A program made the translations under genes and the position numbers. 23,133 bases of DNA from Clostridiaceae bacterium OM02-2AC (lineage in GTDB: Bacteria > Bacillota_I > Bacilli_A > Erysipelotrichales > Erysipelotrichaceae): NCBI GenBank assembly GCA_003481775.1, contig QULU01000014.1, positions 1-23,133 on the forward strand, given 5' to 3'. Positions 16,081-23,133 of the stretch are shown here, in pieces; the first letter of the stretch is position 1, and each line of letters opens with the position of its first letter. Under the pieces are notes generated by a model that saw only the letters and a program-made list of their open reading frames with translations, was not told the DNA's origin and ran no database searches.

Positions 16081-17120
16081 AAGAAGATTTACTGGTACGC
16101 CTGTCCAATGCGGATGCGGTTGCTTCCAAAGAGGGGGAGGTACGTACCATATTGAAAGAGGAATTATCCGCATACAGTGATGAAATTACGTACGATACAC
16201 TGGGCAGTATATCCTTTCACAAAAAGGGAACAGCAGAAAAACCGCTGAAAATCATGTTTTGCGCCCACATGGATGAAGTCGGCTTTCTTGTGCGGCATAT
16301 ATCGGATATCGGCTTTGTATATCTGATTGCACTGGGTGGCGTTCAGCAGAAAAGCATGGAAATGCAGAAGGTCAGAATTACGACGGCTTCGGGATCAAAG
16401 GTATCCGGTATTCTGAACATTACAACGGATGAGAATCACCGTGTCAAAGAGCTGTATGTGGATCTTGGCTGTGACAGCCGGGAGGAGGTCGCGGCACTTG
16501 GCGTGGAAATTGGCAATATGGTCTGCTTCGACAGCCATGCACATCCGTTCAATCAGGATCATGTATATGCCGGCAAGGCGATGGATGATCGAAGCGGCTG
16601 CTATGTGCTGGCTCAGGTGATGAAGCGTATCCATGAGCTGTCATTGGAAAATGAGATCATCCTGTGTGCAACCAGCAGTGAAGAGGTTGGTGTGCGCGGA
16701 GGGAAAACAGCAGTATATAAGGAAGAACCGGATCTTGTATTCGCACTCGATGTGGCGAATCATCCGGAGCTGTCAAGAAACTATACCAATCACCGCAGGC
16801 TGGGAAAGGGCTGCATGCTGGTGCATTACGATAAAACACTGGCACCGAATGAAAAGCTGCTGGCGTTTGTCAAAGAAACTGCACAGACACATGATATCCC
16901 TTATCAATGTGATATGTTCAGCGGTGGAGGTACCGACGCCGGCAATGCCGGAATCAGCCGCAGCGGCACACTTGCTATGGTCATCGGAATACCGCTACGC
17001 TACTGCCATGGCTCTTGGAGTCTGGTGGATACACGGGATCTGGATCATACGATAGAGCTGGTTGTACAGCTGGCGAAAGCATTAACGAAAGAGAGAATGG
17101 AAGTATTTACTGCATATTGA
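16077..17120 (+). CDS. M42-family metallo-aminopeptidase (FrvX-like)
   Basis: A 347-aa cytosolic di-metal aminopeptidase of the FrvX/PepA-M42 family, normal length. Metal and catalytic residues: His64 and Asp66 (CAHMDEVGF), bridging Asp170 (GKAMDDRSG), Glu202/Glu203 (SSEEVGVRGG), Asp225 (ALDVANHP) and His311 (RYCHG), with GGGTDAGN. M42 enzymes form large assemblies and trim peptides from the N-terminus; some were misnamed endoglucanases. E. coli frvX also sits in a PTS operon with a PRD-type regulator. GGAGG lies 6 nt before the ATG, which overlaps the activator's stop. Placement before the PTS genes suggests it acts on the imported compound; the substrate is unknown. Confidence 0.9.
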   Translation: MKEDLLVRLSNADAVASKEGEVRTILKEELSAYSDEITYDTLGSISFHKKGTAEKPLKIMFCAHMDEVGFLVRHISDIGFVYLIALGGVQQKSMEMQKVRITTASGSKVSGILNITTDENHRVKELYVDLGCDSREEVAALGVEIGNMVCFDSHAHPFNQDHVYAGKAMDDRSGCYVLAQVMKRIHELSLENEIILCATSSEEVGVRGGKTAVYKEEPDLVFALDVANHPELSRNYTNHRRLGKGCMLVHYDKTLAPNEKLLAFVKETAQTHDIPYQCDMFSGGGTDAGNAGISRSGTLAMVIGIPLRYCHGSWSLVDTRDLDHTIELVVQLAKALTKERMEVFTAY

Positions 17121-17135
17121 TGAGGAGGAGACGAA

Positions 17136-17456
17136 ATGAATCAGTTGGAACAGGAAATCGTAGGTATGATTTCTGCTGCCGGAGATAGTAAGGCAAAAGC
17201 ATTTGAGGCTTTAAAAATGGTGAAGGATAGCCGTTATGATGAGGCACGCGAGTTGCTTGCTCAGGCGAGAAAGATAGATCTGGAGGCTCACAAAATCCAG
17301 ACAAAGCTCATCACTGCAGAAATGAGTGACAGTGATGAGAAACCGGAAATCGGGTTGTTGATGGTTCATGCGCAGGACCATTATATGACTTCTCAATTAG
17401 CGAGAGATCTGATTGAGGAAATGATAAATGTATTTGAGGCAAAGGAGGGTAAATAA
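17136..17456 (+). CDS. PTS component IIA, lactose/cellobiose family
   Basis: A 106-aa helical protein of the LacF/ChbA/CelC family, which forms a trimer and passes phosphate from HPr to IIB. The phospho-histidine is His78 in LLMVHAQDHYMTS, with the buried metal-binding Asp81 of the family. The N-terminal SAAGDSKAKAFEALKMVKDSRYDEARELL is typical. AGGAGG precedes the ATG. The IIB gene follows directly. Confidence 0.93.
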   Translation: MNQLEQEIVGMISAAGDSKAKAFEALKMVKDSRYDEARELLAQARKIDLEAHKIQTKLITAEMSDSDEKPEIGLLMVHAQDHYMTSQLARDLIEEMINVFEAKEGK

Positions 17457-17457
17457 C

Positions 17458-17790
17458 ATGAAAATCGTATTGTGCTGTGCAGGAGGCTTCTCCACAACCA
17501 TGCTGATGGACAGCATGAAGAAAACTGTGAAGGACAGTGCCAAGCTGAATATCGATGATTTCCAATTCACTGCTATACCGGTAGATTTACTGCAGAGTGA
17601 AGTGGAAGGCATGGATGTGCTTGTCATCGGACCGCAGATTGCACACAAAATCGACTACATCAAGCCGATTATCGATCCACACCATATTCCTTATGTTATC
17701 GTAGACAAAGATACATATGGAAAAATGGATGGAGCCACGGTTATGAAAATGGCATTGATCGCAAGAAAAAAAGCAGATATGCAGAAATAA
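17458..17790 (+). CDS. PTS component IIB, lactose/cellobiose family
   Basis: A 110-aa protein of the ChbB/CelA family. The phospho-cysteine is Cys7 in KIVLCCAGGFSTTML, by spacing to the Ser of the C-x4-S loop. VLVIGPQIAHKIDYIK is the conserved second block. The ATG at 17458 is chosen because AAAGGAGGG (17441-17449) lies 8 nt upstream; upstream in-frame starts would extend into the IIA gene. Confidence 0.93.
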   Translation: MKIVLCCAGGFSTTMLMDSMKKTVKDSAKLNIDDFQFTAIPVDLLQSEVEGMDVLVIGPQIAHKIDYIKPIIDPHHIPYVIVDKDTYGKMDGATVMKMALIARKKADMQK

Positions 17791-17830
17791 TTCTGAGGGG
17801 AATTATAAAAAAGAAAGCGAGAGTGGAAAC

Positions 17831-19156
17831 ATGTTTGATAAATTTGAGGCATTTATGAATAAATATTTGACTCCGATCGCCAATAAGATGGATAAACAGG
17901 TGCATCTGAGCGCAATTAAGAAAGCGATGGTAGCGATGACACCGCTGCTGATTATCGGAAGCTTCTGTCTGATTCCGGAAGCAATTCCGAATATGATCGG
18001 TACAGAGAATCCAATATCGCAGTGGATCACAGCAAATCTGGACATTATTTATATTCCGTTCAATGTCGGAATGAGTCTGATGTCCTTGTATGTGACGGCT
18101 ATTATCGCCTACCATTTGGCAAATTCCTATAAGCTGGATGTTCCCGGCTGCATGAGTATGGGGATTATTGCCTTCTTGATGATGGCGGTTGAGTATACGG
18201 AGGACGGTGGGATATCCGGAACCTATCTGGGGACCAAGGGCCTGTTTGCTGCTATGTTTGCGACCATTATTGCGGTGGAGCTGTATCGCTGGTGTATTAA
18301 AAAGCATTTTACCATTAAAATGCCGGAGTCAGTACCTGATTTTGTATCACGCTCCTTTGAAATGATTCCGATTTCTGTTATCGTCATCGGATTCTTCCTG
18401 ATTATCCGCGTTGTATGTGTGAACGTATTTGAAACCATACCGCCGATGATCTTCACCAATCTGTTGGCACCGCTGGTAGGCTCCATGGATAACCCGCTGG
18501 CATTCACCTTCCTGCAGATGATGAGCTGTCTGCTGTTCTTCTTCGGTATTCATCCATCCGTACTTAGTCCGATCACCAGCCCGATCTCCACACAGTTTCT
18601 GGCTGACAATATCGCCAACTACAAGGCACATCTGCCGCTGGAGCATTTCTATACCGGTGGAGCGATCTCTGCCTTCGCAAACTTCACAGGAACCGGTGTC
18701 ACCTTCGGACTGGTATTCTGGTGCATCTTCTCAAAGGCGGCGGCACAGAAGAAAATCGGCCGTGTTGCTTTGATTCCTGCATTGTTCGGTATCAATGAAC
18801 CGATTCTGTTTGGAGCGCCAATCGTATTGAATCCGCTGTTCTTTATCCCTTATGTCATCGGTGGGGCAATTCTTGGAACCTTCCCGCACTGGCTGATGGA
18901 TATGGGACTGCTGAATATGCCGGTCTTCAATCCACCGTATGTCGGTGTCTTCCTGGAGGGCTATCTGGTCAATCTGGACTGGAGAACCATCGTCGTTAAT
19001 GCCATACAGATGCTAGGCTCCATCGCTCTGTGGTATCCGTTCTTCAAGCTGTACGAGAAACGTGAGCTGGAGAATGAAAAGGCTGTGGAAGCACAGAAGA
19101 GTGCTATCTCCGCAGAGGATGAAGCATTGCTGAACGATCTGGATCTGGATTTCTAA
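17831..19156 (+). CDS. PTS permease component IIC, lactose/cellobiose family
   Basis: A 441-aa membrane permease of the ChbC/CelB family with about ten helices. The family signature is GINEPILFGAPIVLNPLFFIPYV cut short here as NEPILFGAPIVLNP. The start block MNKYLTPIANKMDKQVHLSAI and the middle FFGIHPSVLSP and FTGTGVTF also fit. The C-terminal tail is acidic. This family normally carries beta-glucosides, chitobiose or lactose, but no phospho-glycosidase lies in the operon. It is followed by a hairpin and then peptidase genes. Confidence 0.93.
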   Translation: MFDKFEAFMNKYLTPIANKMDKQVHLSAIKKAMVAMTPLLIIGSFCLIPEAIPNMIGTENPISQWITANLDIIYIPFNVGMSLMSLYVTAIIAYHLANSYKLDVPGCMSMGIIAFLMMAVEYTEDGGISGTYLGTKGLFAAMFATIIAVELYRWCIKKHFTIKMPESVPDFVSRSFEMIPISVIVIGFFLIIRVVCVNVFETIPPMIFTNLLAPLVGSMDNPLAFTFLQMMSCLLFFFGIHPSVLSPITSPISTQFLADNIANYKAHLPLEHFYTGGAISAFANFTGTGVTFGLVFWCIFSKAAAQKKIGRVALIPALFGINEPILFGAPIVLNPLFFIPYVIGGAILGTFPHWLMDMGLLNMPVFNPPYVGVFLEGYLVNLDWRTIVVNAIQMLGSIALWYPFFKLYEKRELENEKAVEAQKSAISAEDEALLNDLDLDF

Positions 19157-19168
19157 AGGCAACCTAGG

Positions 19169-19194
19169 ATAAGGCAGGCGCAGGTCTGCCTTAT
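19169..19194 (+). other. Intercistronic hairpin between IIC and the M24 peptidase
   Basis: ATAAGGCAG (19169-19177) pairs perfectly with CTGCCTTAT (19186-19194) over an 8-nt loop, then TTAACA. The T tail is too weak for a firm terminator. It could stabilise the PTS half of the messenger or reduce expression of the distal half. Confidence 0.55.
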
Positions 19195-19224
19195 TTAACA
19201 AATAGAGGAAAGGGGTGCTGTGCA

Positions 19225-20328
19225 ATGGCGAAGCGCTTAGGAAAGCTGCAAGCATTTCTGCAAAAGCAGAAGTTGGATGCATTGCTGATCAAAAGTAAAA
19301 CAATGAAAAAGTATATGGACACACTGACAGGAAGCGGTTGTCAGATTCTACTTATGAGAGATCAGGGTTACCTGATTGTCGATGGACGTTACCTGATTGA
19401 GGCAAATGAGCGGGAGCATGACTTACAAATCGTCCAACATATGCCGCATACCGGTGGGAACGGCTATCTTGGCGTTGTTGAAGAGCTGCTGCACAAGCAT
19501 GCCTGTACGAGCATGGGGGTGGAGAGCTCGCAGCAACTGGTGAAGGAATATTGGCGCATGGAGGCTCTCGGTGTCAATATTCGTTTGCTGGATGAGGAAA
19601 TTCATATGCTTCGTATCTGCAAGGATGAAGAGGAACAGCGTCTTATGCAGGAGGCAGTGGATATCACGGATGATATTTATCAAAGCGTCATTCATCATCT
19701 GCATATCGGTATGAGTGAATATGAAATATCTGCATTGCTGCAGTATTATGCGATATCCGCCGGAGCTACACAGATGTCCTTTGAAACAATCGTGGGAACC
19801 GGGGAGCGCAGTGCCCTGCCGCATGGACGCCCGACAGGAAGGAAAATCCGTGCGCATGAGCCAATTTTAATGGACTTCGGTATTCAGTATAAAAATTATC
19901 AGTCTGATATGACAAGAGTCTGCTTTATTGGAAAGCCAAAGCCGGAAATTGCAAGTATTTATCATATCGTCCTGGAAGCACAGCTCGCAGGTATCCAAGC
20001 GATGAAACAGGGGGCAGTGGCAAACGAGGTGGACAACGCTGCACGTTCAATTATAGCCCGTAAAGGCTATGGGGAATATTTTACACACGGTCTGGGCCAT
20101 GGTCTTGGAATTGGCGATGGCTGTGAATATCCGATTCTGAACGAAACAAGTACTGTTGTTTTACAAAACGGTATGATGATGTCCTGTGAACCGGGAATCT
20201 ATCTGCCGGGAATCGGTGGTATTCGCATAGAGGATGATGTGGTAATCAGAGATGGCATCGGTGTAGTGATGAATAGGACGAGCAAGGAGCTTTTGATTCT
20301 GAAGGAGGATGCAGCACATGAAGTATGA
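19225..20328 (+). CDS. M24B-family Xaa-Pro-type peptidase
   Basis: A 367-aa pita-bread-fold metallopeptidase with a creatinase-like N-terminal domain (1-130). The five metal ligands of the family are present: Asp217 (LMDFGIQY), Asp228 (QSDMTR), His292 (HGLGHGLGI), Glu322 (CEPGIY) and Glu336 (IRIEDD). His200 (LPHG) is also conserved. Oddity: the HExP motif after the third ligand is DGCEYP, with Cys where a His normally assists catalysis, and one extra residue. Members cut Xaa-Pro bonds; some act on other amide-like bonds such as creatine. AAAGGGG lies 9 nt before the ATG. Its end overlaps the MalY-like gene by 11 nt. Confidence 0.88.
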   Translation: MAKRLGKLQAFLQKQKLDALLIKSKTMKKYMDTLTGSGCQILLMRDQGYLIVDGRYLIEANEREHDLQIVQHMPHTGGNGYLGVVEELLHKHACTSMGVESSQQLVKEYWRMEALGVNIRLLDEEIHMLRICKDEEEQRLMQEAVDITDDIYQSVIHHLHIGMSEYEISALLQYYAISAGATQMSFETIVGTGERSALPHGRPTGRKIRAHEPILMDFGIQYKNYQSDMTRVCFIGKPKPEIASIYHIVLEAQLAGIQAMKQGAVANEVDNAARSIIARKGYGEYFTHGLGHGLGIGDGCEYPILNETSTVVLQNGMMMSCEPGIYLPGIGGIRIEDDVVIRDGIGVVMNRTSKELLILKEDAAHEV

Positions 20329-21502
20329 TTTTGATGAAGTGATCGAGCGCAGAGGCACCTATTGTACACAATGGGATTATATCGAAGACCGTTTTGGGGA
20401 GAAAGACCTGCTTCCGTTTTCTATTTCCGATACGGACTTTCGGATTCCCAAGCCGATCAGCGATACGATTCAAAAGGTGGCACAGCACGAAATCTACGGC
20501 TATACACGCTGGAATCATCACGATTTCAAGGGGAGCATCACCGGATATTTTCAACGGCGCTTTCAATGCCGTATGGAGGAGGACTGGATTTTGTACAGTC
20601 CCAGTGTCATGTATTCCGTTTCTCTTCTAATCCGGCTGTTATCCAAACCAAAGGATCGTATTCTGAGCTTTAACCCTATGTATGATTCCTTCTTCACGGT
20701 TATTGAGGATCAGGATCGCATTCTCATCAGCAATGATCTGGTACAGGGGGACTGTGATTTTGAAATTGACTTTGATAAATTTGAAGAGGATATAAAGGAC
20801 TGCTCCATATTCCTGTTATGCTCTCCGCATAATCCAACCGGACGTCTTTGGAGTCGCAGGGAGCTGCAAAAAATGGTGTCGATCTGCAAGGCGCATGGAA
20901 CGGCCATCATATCGGATGAAATTCATATGGATATGCAGCTGAGGGGAAGACATACTCCGATTCTTGAGTATATCGGGGAATATGACAGATTGTTTCTGGT
21001 CAGCTCCTGCAGTAAGACCTTAAATGTTCCCGGTTTGATTGGCTCCTATGCAGTGATTGCGGATCAGATGGTACGGGATGAATTTCTGTATCAAACAAGA
21101 AAGCGTGATTTCCTGAATTCTGCAAGTATTTTCGGAATGTATGCGACCATGGTCGGCTATACGAGGTGTGATGATTATGTCGATCAGCTGTGCGACTATA
21201 TACGCGGCAATATGGAGCTGGTGGAGCAGTTTGTGAAGGAGCATTTCCCGGATATGCGCTTTGCTATGCCACAGGCGACATATCTTGCATGGATCGATGT
21301 AAGAGCTGTGCCGTTTTCAAGCGAGGAGCTGCAGGAAGCGTTGGTGCATATCGGAAAGGTCGCAATCATGAAGGGGGAAACCTACGGCAACAATGGGAAG
21401 GGCTATCTGCGTATGAACTGTGGATGTCCAAGAGCGAAGCTTCTGGAGGGATTACAGCGCATGAAGAAGGCGGTGGATGCCCTGTATGAAGAAAAGAGGT
21501 AG
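20318..21502 (+). CDS. MalY/PatB-family PLP enzyme (cystathionine beta-lyase/C-S lyase or aminotransferase)
   Basis: A 394-aa fold-type I PLP enzyme, normal MalY/PatB length. The PLP lysine is Lys233 (SSCSKTLNVPGL), with Asn172 (SPHNPTGR), Asp200 (ISDEIHMDM) and Tyr122. The N-terminal FDEVIERRGTYCTQWD and FSISDTDFRIP are hallmark blocks; YGNNGKGYLRMNCGCPR contains the carboxylate-binding Arg. The family mostly performs beta-elimination on cysteine S-conjugates and cystathionine, giving a thiol, pyruvate and ammonia. The ATG at 20318 is 9 nt after AAGGAGG (20302-20308); the ATG at 20309 touches that site and is rejected. It overlaps the M24 gene, so the two are coupled. Confidence 0.9.
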   Translation: MKYDFDEVIERRGTYCTQWDYIEDRFGEKDLLPFSISDTDFRIPKPISDTIQKVAQHEIYGYTRWNHHDFKGSITGYFQRRFQCRMEEDWILYSPSVMYSVSLLIRLLSKPKDRILSFNPMYDSFFTVIEDQDRILISNDLVQGDCDFEIDFDKFEEDIKDCSIFLLCSPHNPTGRLWSRRELQKMVSICKAHGTAIISDEIHMDMQLRGRHTPILEYIGEYDRLFLVSSCSKTLNVPGLIGSYAVIADQMVRDEFLYQTRKRDFLNSASIFGMYATMVGYTRCDDYVDQLCDYIRGNMELVEQFVKEHFPDMRFAMPQATYLAWIDVRAVPFSSEELQEALVHIGKVAIMKGETYGNNGKGYLRMNCGCPRAKLLEGLQRMKKAVDALYEEKR

Positions 21503-21506
21503 GAAA

Positions 21507-22127
21507 ATGCAGCTGAATATGACAGGAATATATGAAAAGCTATATGCGATTACCGATCATACACCGAGTGATGTTGATACACCGAAACGATTCGGCGCTT
21601 ATATCGTAGACTGGGTAGTCGGCGGTATGTTTACCGGGCTGCCGGCTGTGCTGCTATACAGCGGATTGACGAAAAAACAGGATATGTTTGGTGGTCTGTA
21701 TGTTTTTGAATCACTTGGATATGCACGAGGCTGGGCCTTACTGGCCGGGGCACTCTGTATGTTGTTTGCGCTGTTTTATTTTGTATATGTTCCCTGGCGC
21801 ATTTGGCCGGGGCAGACACTGGGGAAGCACATTGCCGGTTATCGTATAGAAAAAACAGATGGTGAAGCAGTGGATTTGATCACACTGCTGAAACGGCAGG
21901 TTATCGGTGGCTTCCTGCTGGAGGGGGCAGCATTTGTCGCATCGAACTACATCCGTCAGCTGGTAACCCTGTCCTTGAGCTACTATGTAGATTATTACTG
22001 GCAGATTGCAGGGATGTTACTGACAGCACTTTCTCTCATTCTTGTTGTTAAGACAGATTCACATCGCTCGCTTCACGACTATCTTGCGAAAACCAGAGTG
22101 ACTTGTGTTGAAAAACAGAAAGAATGA
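21507..22127 (+). CDS. RDD-family integral membrane protein
   Basis: A 206-aa membrane protein. The RDD signature appears as RFGAYIVDWVVGG near residue 25, with later blocks WPGQTLGKHIAGYRIEKTDGE, LLKRQVIGG and SHRSLHDYLAKTRV that mark the family. About four hydrophobic helices. The role of RDD proteins is generally unknown; some act as sodium/proton exchangers. The ATG at 21507 is preceded by AGAGG at 7 nt; an earlier in-frame ATG at 21477 would overlap the MalY-like gene by 26 nt. Last gene of the PTS-peptidase operon. Confidence 0.85.
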   Translation: MQLNMTGIYEKLYAITDHTPSDVDTPKRFGAYIVDWVVGGMFTGLPAVLLYSGLTKKQDMFGGLYVFESLGYARGWALLAGALCMLFALFYFVYVPWRIWPGQTLGKHIAGYRIEKTDGEAVDLITLLKRQVIGGFLLEGAAFVASNYIRQLVTLSLSYYVDYYWQIAGMLLTALSLILVVKTDSHRSLHDYLAKTRVTCVEKQKE

Positions 22128-22219
22128 GTATTCTTCTATCTGATACATAATGAATAGGTAACAACGTGTAAAATAAGCCAGGGCAGACAGTATTAGGAAC
22201 GGCAAACAAGCTGTATGAA

Positions 22220-22263
22220 AAAGGAAAGCATGATTCTGTTATTCATCAGAAGTGCTTTCCTTT
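22220..22263. terminator. Bidirectional terminator, PTS-peptidase operon against the 72-aa gene
   Basis: AAAGGAAAGCA (22220-22230) pairs perfectly with TGCTTTCCTTT (22253-22263). Rightwards it is followed by CTTG after TTT; leftwards by TTTTTCAT. It lies between two convergent genes and probably serves both. Confidence 0.8.
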
Positions 22264-22297
22264 CTTGTGCTATAAAGTGAGGTTACAGGCTGTCTGC

Positions 22298-22516
22298 TTA
22301 TCCACATGTCACATTGTAGAAGATACCGCCAAGCTCCGGCAGCTGCTTCAATTCGTCTTTTACCTTTCTCAGAATGATTTTCTCATCCTCATCAGATGCA
22401 CAGTCGAATACCATCTGTAGTCCCTTCTTGCCCTGATAGGTAAGTGGTAGCTCCATGGACAGGACTGCCTGTTTAATTTCTTCACACTTGGTAACTGATC
22501 CAATCAGCAGTTTCAT
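22298..22516 (-). CDS. 72-aa orphan protein
   Basis: No family recognised. The predicted product is small and soluble, MKLLIGSVTKCEEIKQAVLS then a central QGKKGLQMVFDCASDEDE, and an end LGGIFYNVTCG. The alternation of strands and helices could form a small ferredoxin-like alpha/beta fold (inference). The ATG at 22516 is preceded by AGAAGGGA at 5-nt spacing; an in-frame TTG directly before it is not needed. Monocistronic and leftward, ending at the shared terminator. Confidence 0.6.
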   Translation of the reverse strand: MKLLIGSVTKCEEIKQAVLSMELPLTYQGKKGLQMVFDCASDEDEKIILRKVKDELKQLPELGGIFYNVTCG

Positions 22517-22679
22517 CAAATCCCTTCTTTCTTTTCTCTAGTATAGCATTCAGAACCGGGATGTAACGGGCTTTTATTTTCATATTGTGATGCAAATAAA
22601 AGCTTATATGCTATGAAGGATAAAAACGTTGCAGGAGTTTCATTTACTTCTTATATGTGCGGAATCATAACATTCAGAA

Positions 22680-22705
22680 AAAGAGCTGAGATGATACAGC
22701 TCTTT
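22680..22705 (-). terminator. Terminator of the leftward Rpn-family gene
   Basis: AAAGAGCTG (22680-22688) pairs with CAGCTCTTT (22697-22705) over an 8-nt loop. Read leftwards it ends in CAGCTCTTTTTCTG, a T run 24 nt after the stop. The rest of 22517-22728 shows no gene. Confidence 0.8.
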
Positions 22706-22728
22706 AAAATTATTGTGGGCATTGCTGT

Positions 22729-23133
22729 TTAGGATAAATGTAGAGAGTGCAGAATGGTAGGTCGTATGTCTTCTTCAACATCCAGCATATTCATCGCATC
22801 CACCGCACTGACATCGATTTTCTGCATCAGTTTTCTTACATAGAGTAGCGTTGCTTCCACTCTGCCTTCCGCCTTTCCTTCCCTTTTACCTTCAGCTTTT
22901 CCCTGTAACAAGCCTTTTCTAAGTCCTTTTTCCAGTCCTTTTTCCAGTCCTTTTTCCAGTCCTTGTTCCAGCCCCTGCTCCAAGCCTTTTTCTATACCTC
23001 TTTGTTCAATGAAATCACTAAAGTTGCACATCGTCATGACCTCCTTATCTATCTCCTTCTCCATTAGTATACCATACGTCTTCTGTAATTGTTCCTTTTT
23101 ATCCACTACTGCGAGATTTTTTATAAACAAAAT
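22729..23133 (-). CDS. Rpn-family (PD-(D/E)XK nuclease/putative transposase) protein, C-terminal part
   Basis: 5'-partial: the frame runs open past the window edge, so the true start is outside. The visible 134 residues are the C-terminal region of Rpn-family proteins: the block EIDKEVMTMCNFSDFIEQRG leads into a long E-[KQ]-G-[LK] tetrapeptide run (IEKGLEQGLEQGLEKG and on), then a basic KAEGKREGKAEGRVEA stretch and a short helical end. The nuclease core is not in view. Family members promote RecA-independent recombination in E. coli and are often present in many copies. The TTG at 23130 is a poor start and not proposed. A terminator follows the stop. Confidence 0.75.
   Translation of the reverse strand: MLFIKNLAVVDKKEQLQKTYGILMEKEIDKEVMTMCNFSDFIEQRGIEKGLEQGLEQGLEKGLEKGLEKGLRKGLLQGKAEGKREGKAEGRVEATLLYVRKLMQKIDVSAVDAMNMLDVEEDIRPTILHSLHLS
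22921..22992. repeat. Six-unit 12-bp tandem repeat inside the Rpn-family gene
   Basis: Six consecutive 12-mers from 22921: the unit CAGTCCTTTTTC is exact at 22933-22944 and 22945-22956, with variants before and after. Each unit encodes one tetrapeptide of the GLEK/GLEQ type on the minus strand. Such in-frame arrays can change length by slippage without shifting the frame. Confidence 0.85.

Noticed and set aside
19169..19194. Hairpin after the IIC gene as an operon-ending terminator
   Set aside because: The tail is only TTAACA and the next gene follows in the same direction within 30 nt with no promoter seen, so a full stop is unlikely.
22921..22992. Regular short repeats as a possible CRISPR array
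   Set aside because: The 12-bp units are contiguous, without spacers, and encode a tetrapeptide run in frame.

Overview
The window looks like the chromosome of a low-to-mid GC gut Firmicute. Gene style (strong AGGAGG ribosome binding sites, cre-like CcpA sites, PTS-rich operons, an Rpn-family protein with a GLEKGLEQ-type tail) fits the Erysipelotrichia, for example relatives of [Clostridium] innocuum. That placement is inference from protein flavour, not from a marker gene.

Left part (1-9203): an L-ascorbate utilisation locus. A DeoR-family repressor (UlaR-like) and a membrane/TPR-like protein are transcribed leftwards. They diverge from a rightward operon: lactonase UlaG, then PTS subunits IIA (UlaC), IIC (UlaA) and IIB (UlaB), then a cytosolic beta-propeller-like protein of unknown function, UlaF, UlaE and a Cof-type HAD phosphatase. 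The 240-bp divergent region is rich in control sites: a consensus leftward promoter whose -35 lies inside a perfect 8-5-8 palindrome, a cre box, a 6-5-6 inverted repeat, and a TTCATGAA palindrome inside the rightward promoter. Ascorbate would be imported as ascorbate-6-phosphate, opened by UlaG and led to xylulose-5-phosphate by UlaE and UlaF. The decarboxylase UlaD that should stand between these steps is not in the window.

Middle part (9204-14100): a decayed GntR/UTRA regulator remnant with an in-frame stop; a DEAD-box RNA helicase with a terminator-like hairpin in its leader and an unusual Walker A residue (Ile for Thr); a convergent MATE efflux pump; a one-pass membrane protein of unknown function; and a 51-codon single-pass membrane protein on the minus strand.

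Right part (14111-22263): a second PTS operon. It starts with its own PRD/EIIB/EIIA-type activator and continues with an M42 (FrvX-like) aminopeptidase, lactose/cellobiose-family PTS subunits IIA, IIB and IIC, an M24 Xaa-Pro-type peptidase, a MalY/PatB-type C-S lyase/aminotransferase and an RDD membrane protein. There is no glycosidase. A sugar transporter wired to two peptidases and a PLP C-S lyase is the most intriguing system here, because it suggests a sugar-peptide or sugar-cysteine conjugate as substrate.

The right edge carries a 72-aa orphan protein and the C-terminal part of an Rpn/PD-(D/E)XK nuclease-family protein, both leftward. No rRNA, tRNA, CRISPR array or intact insertion sequence was recognised.
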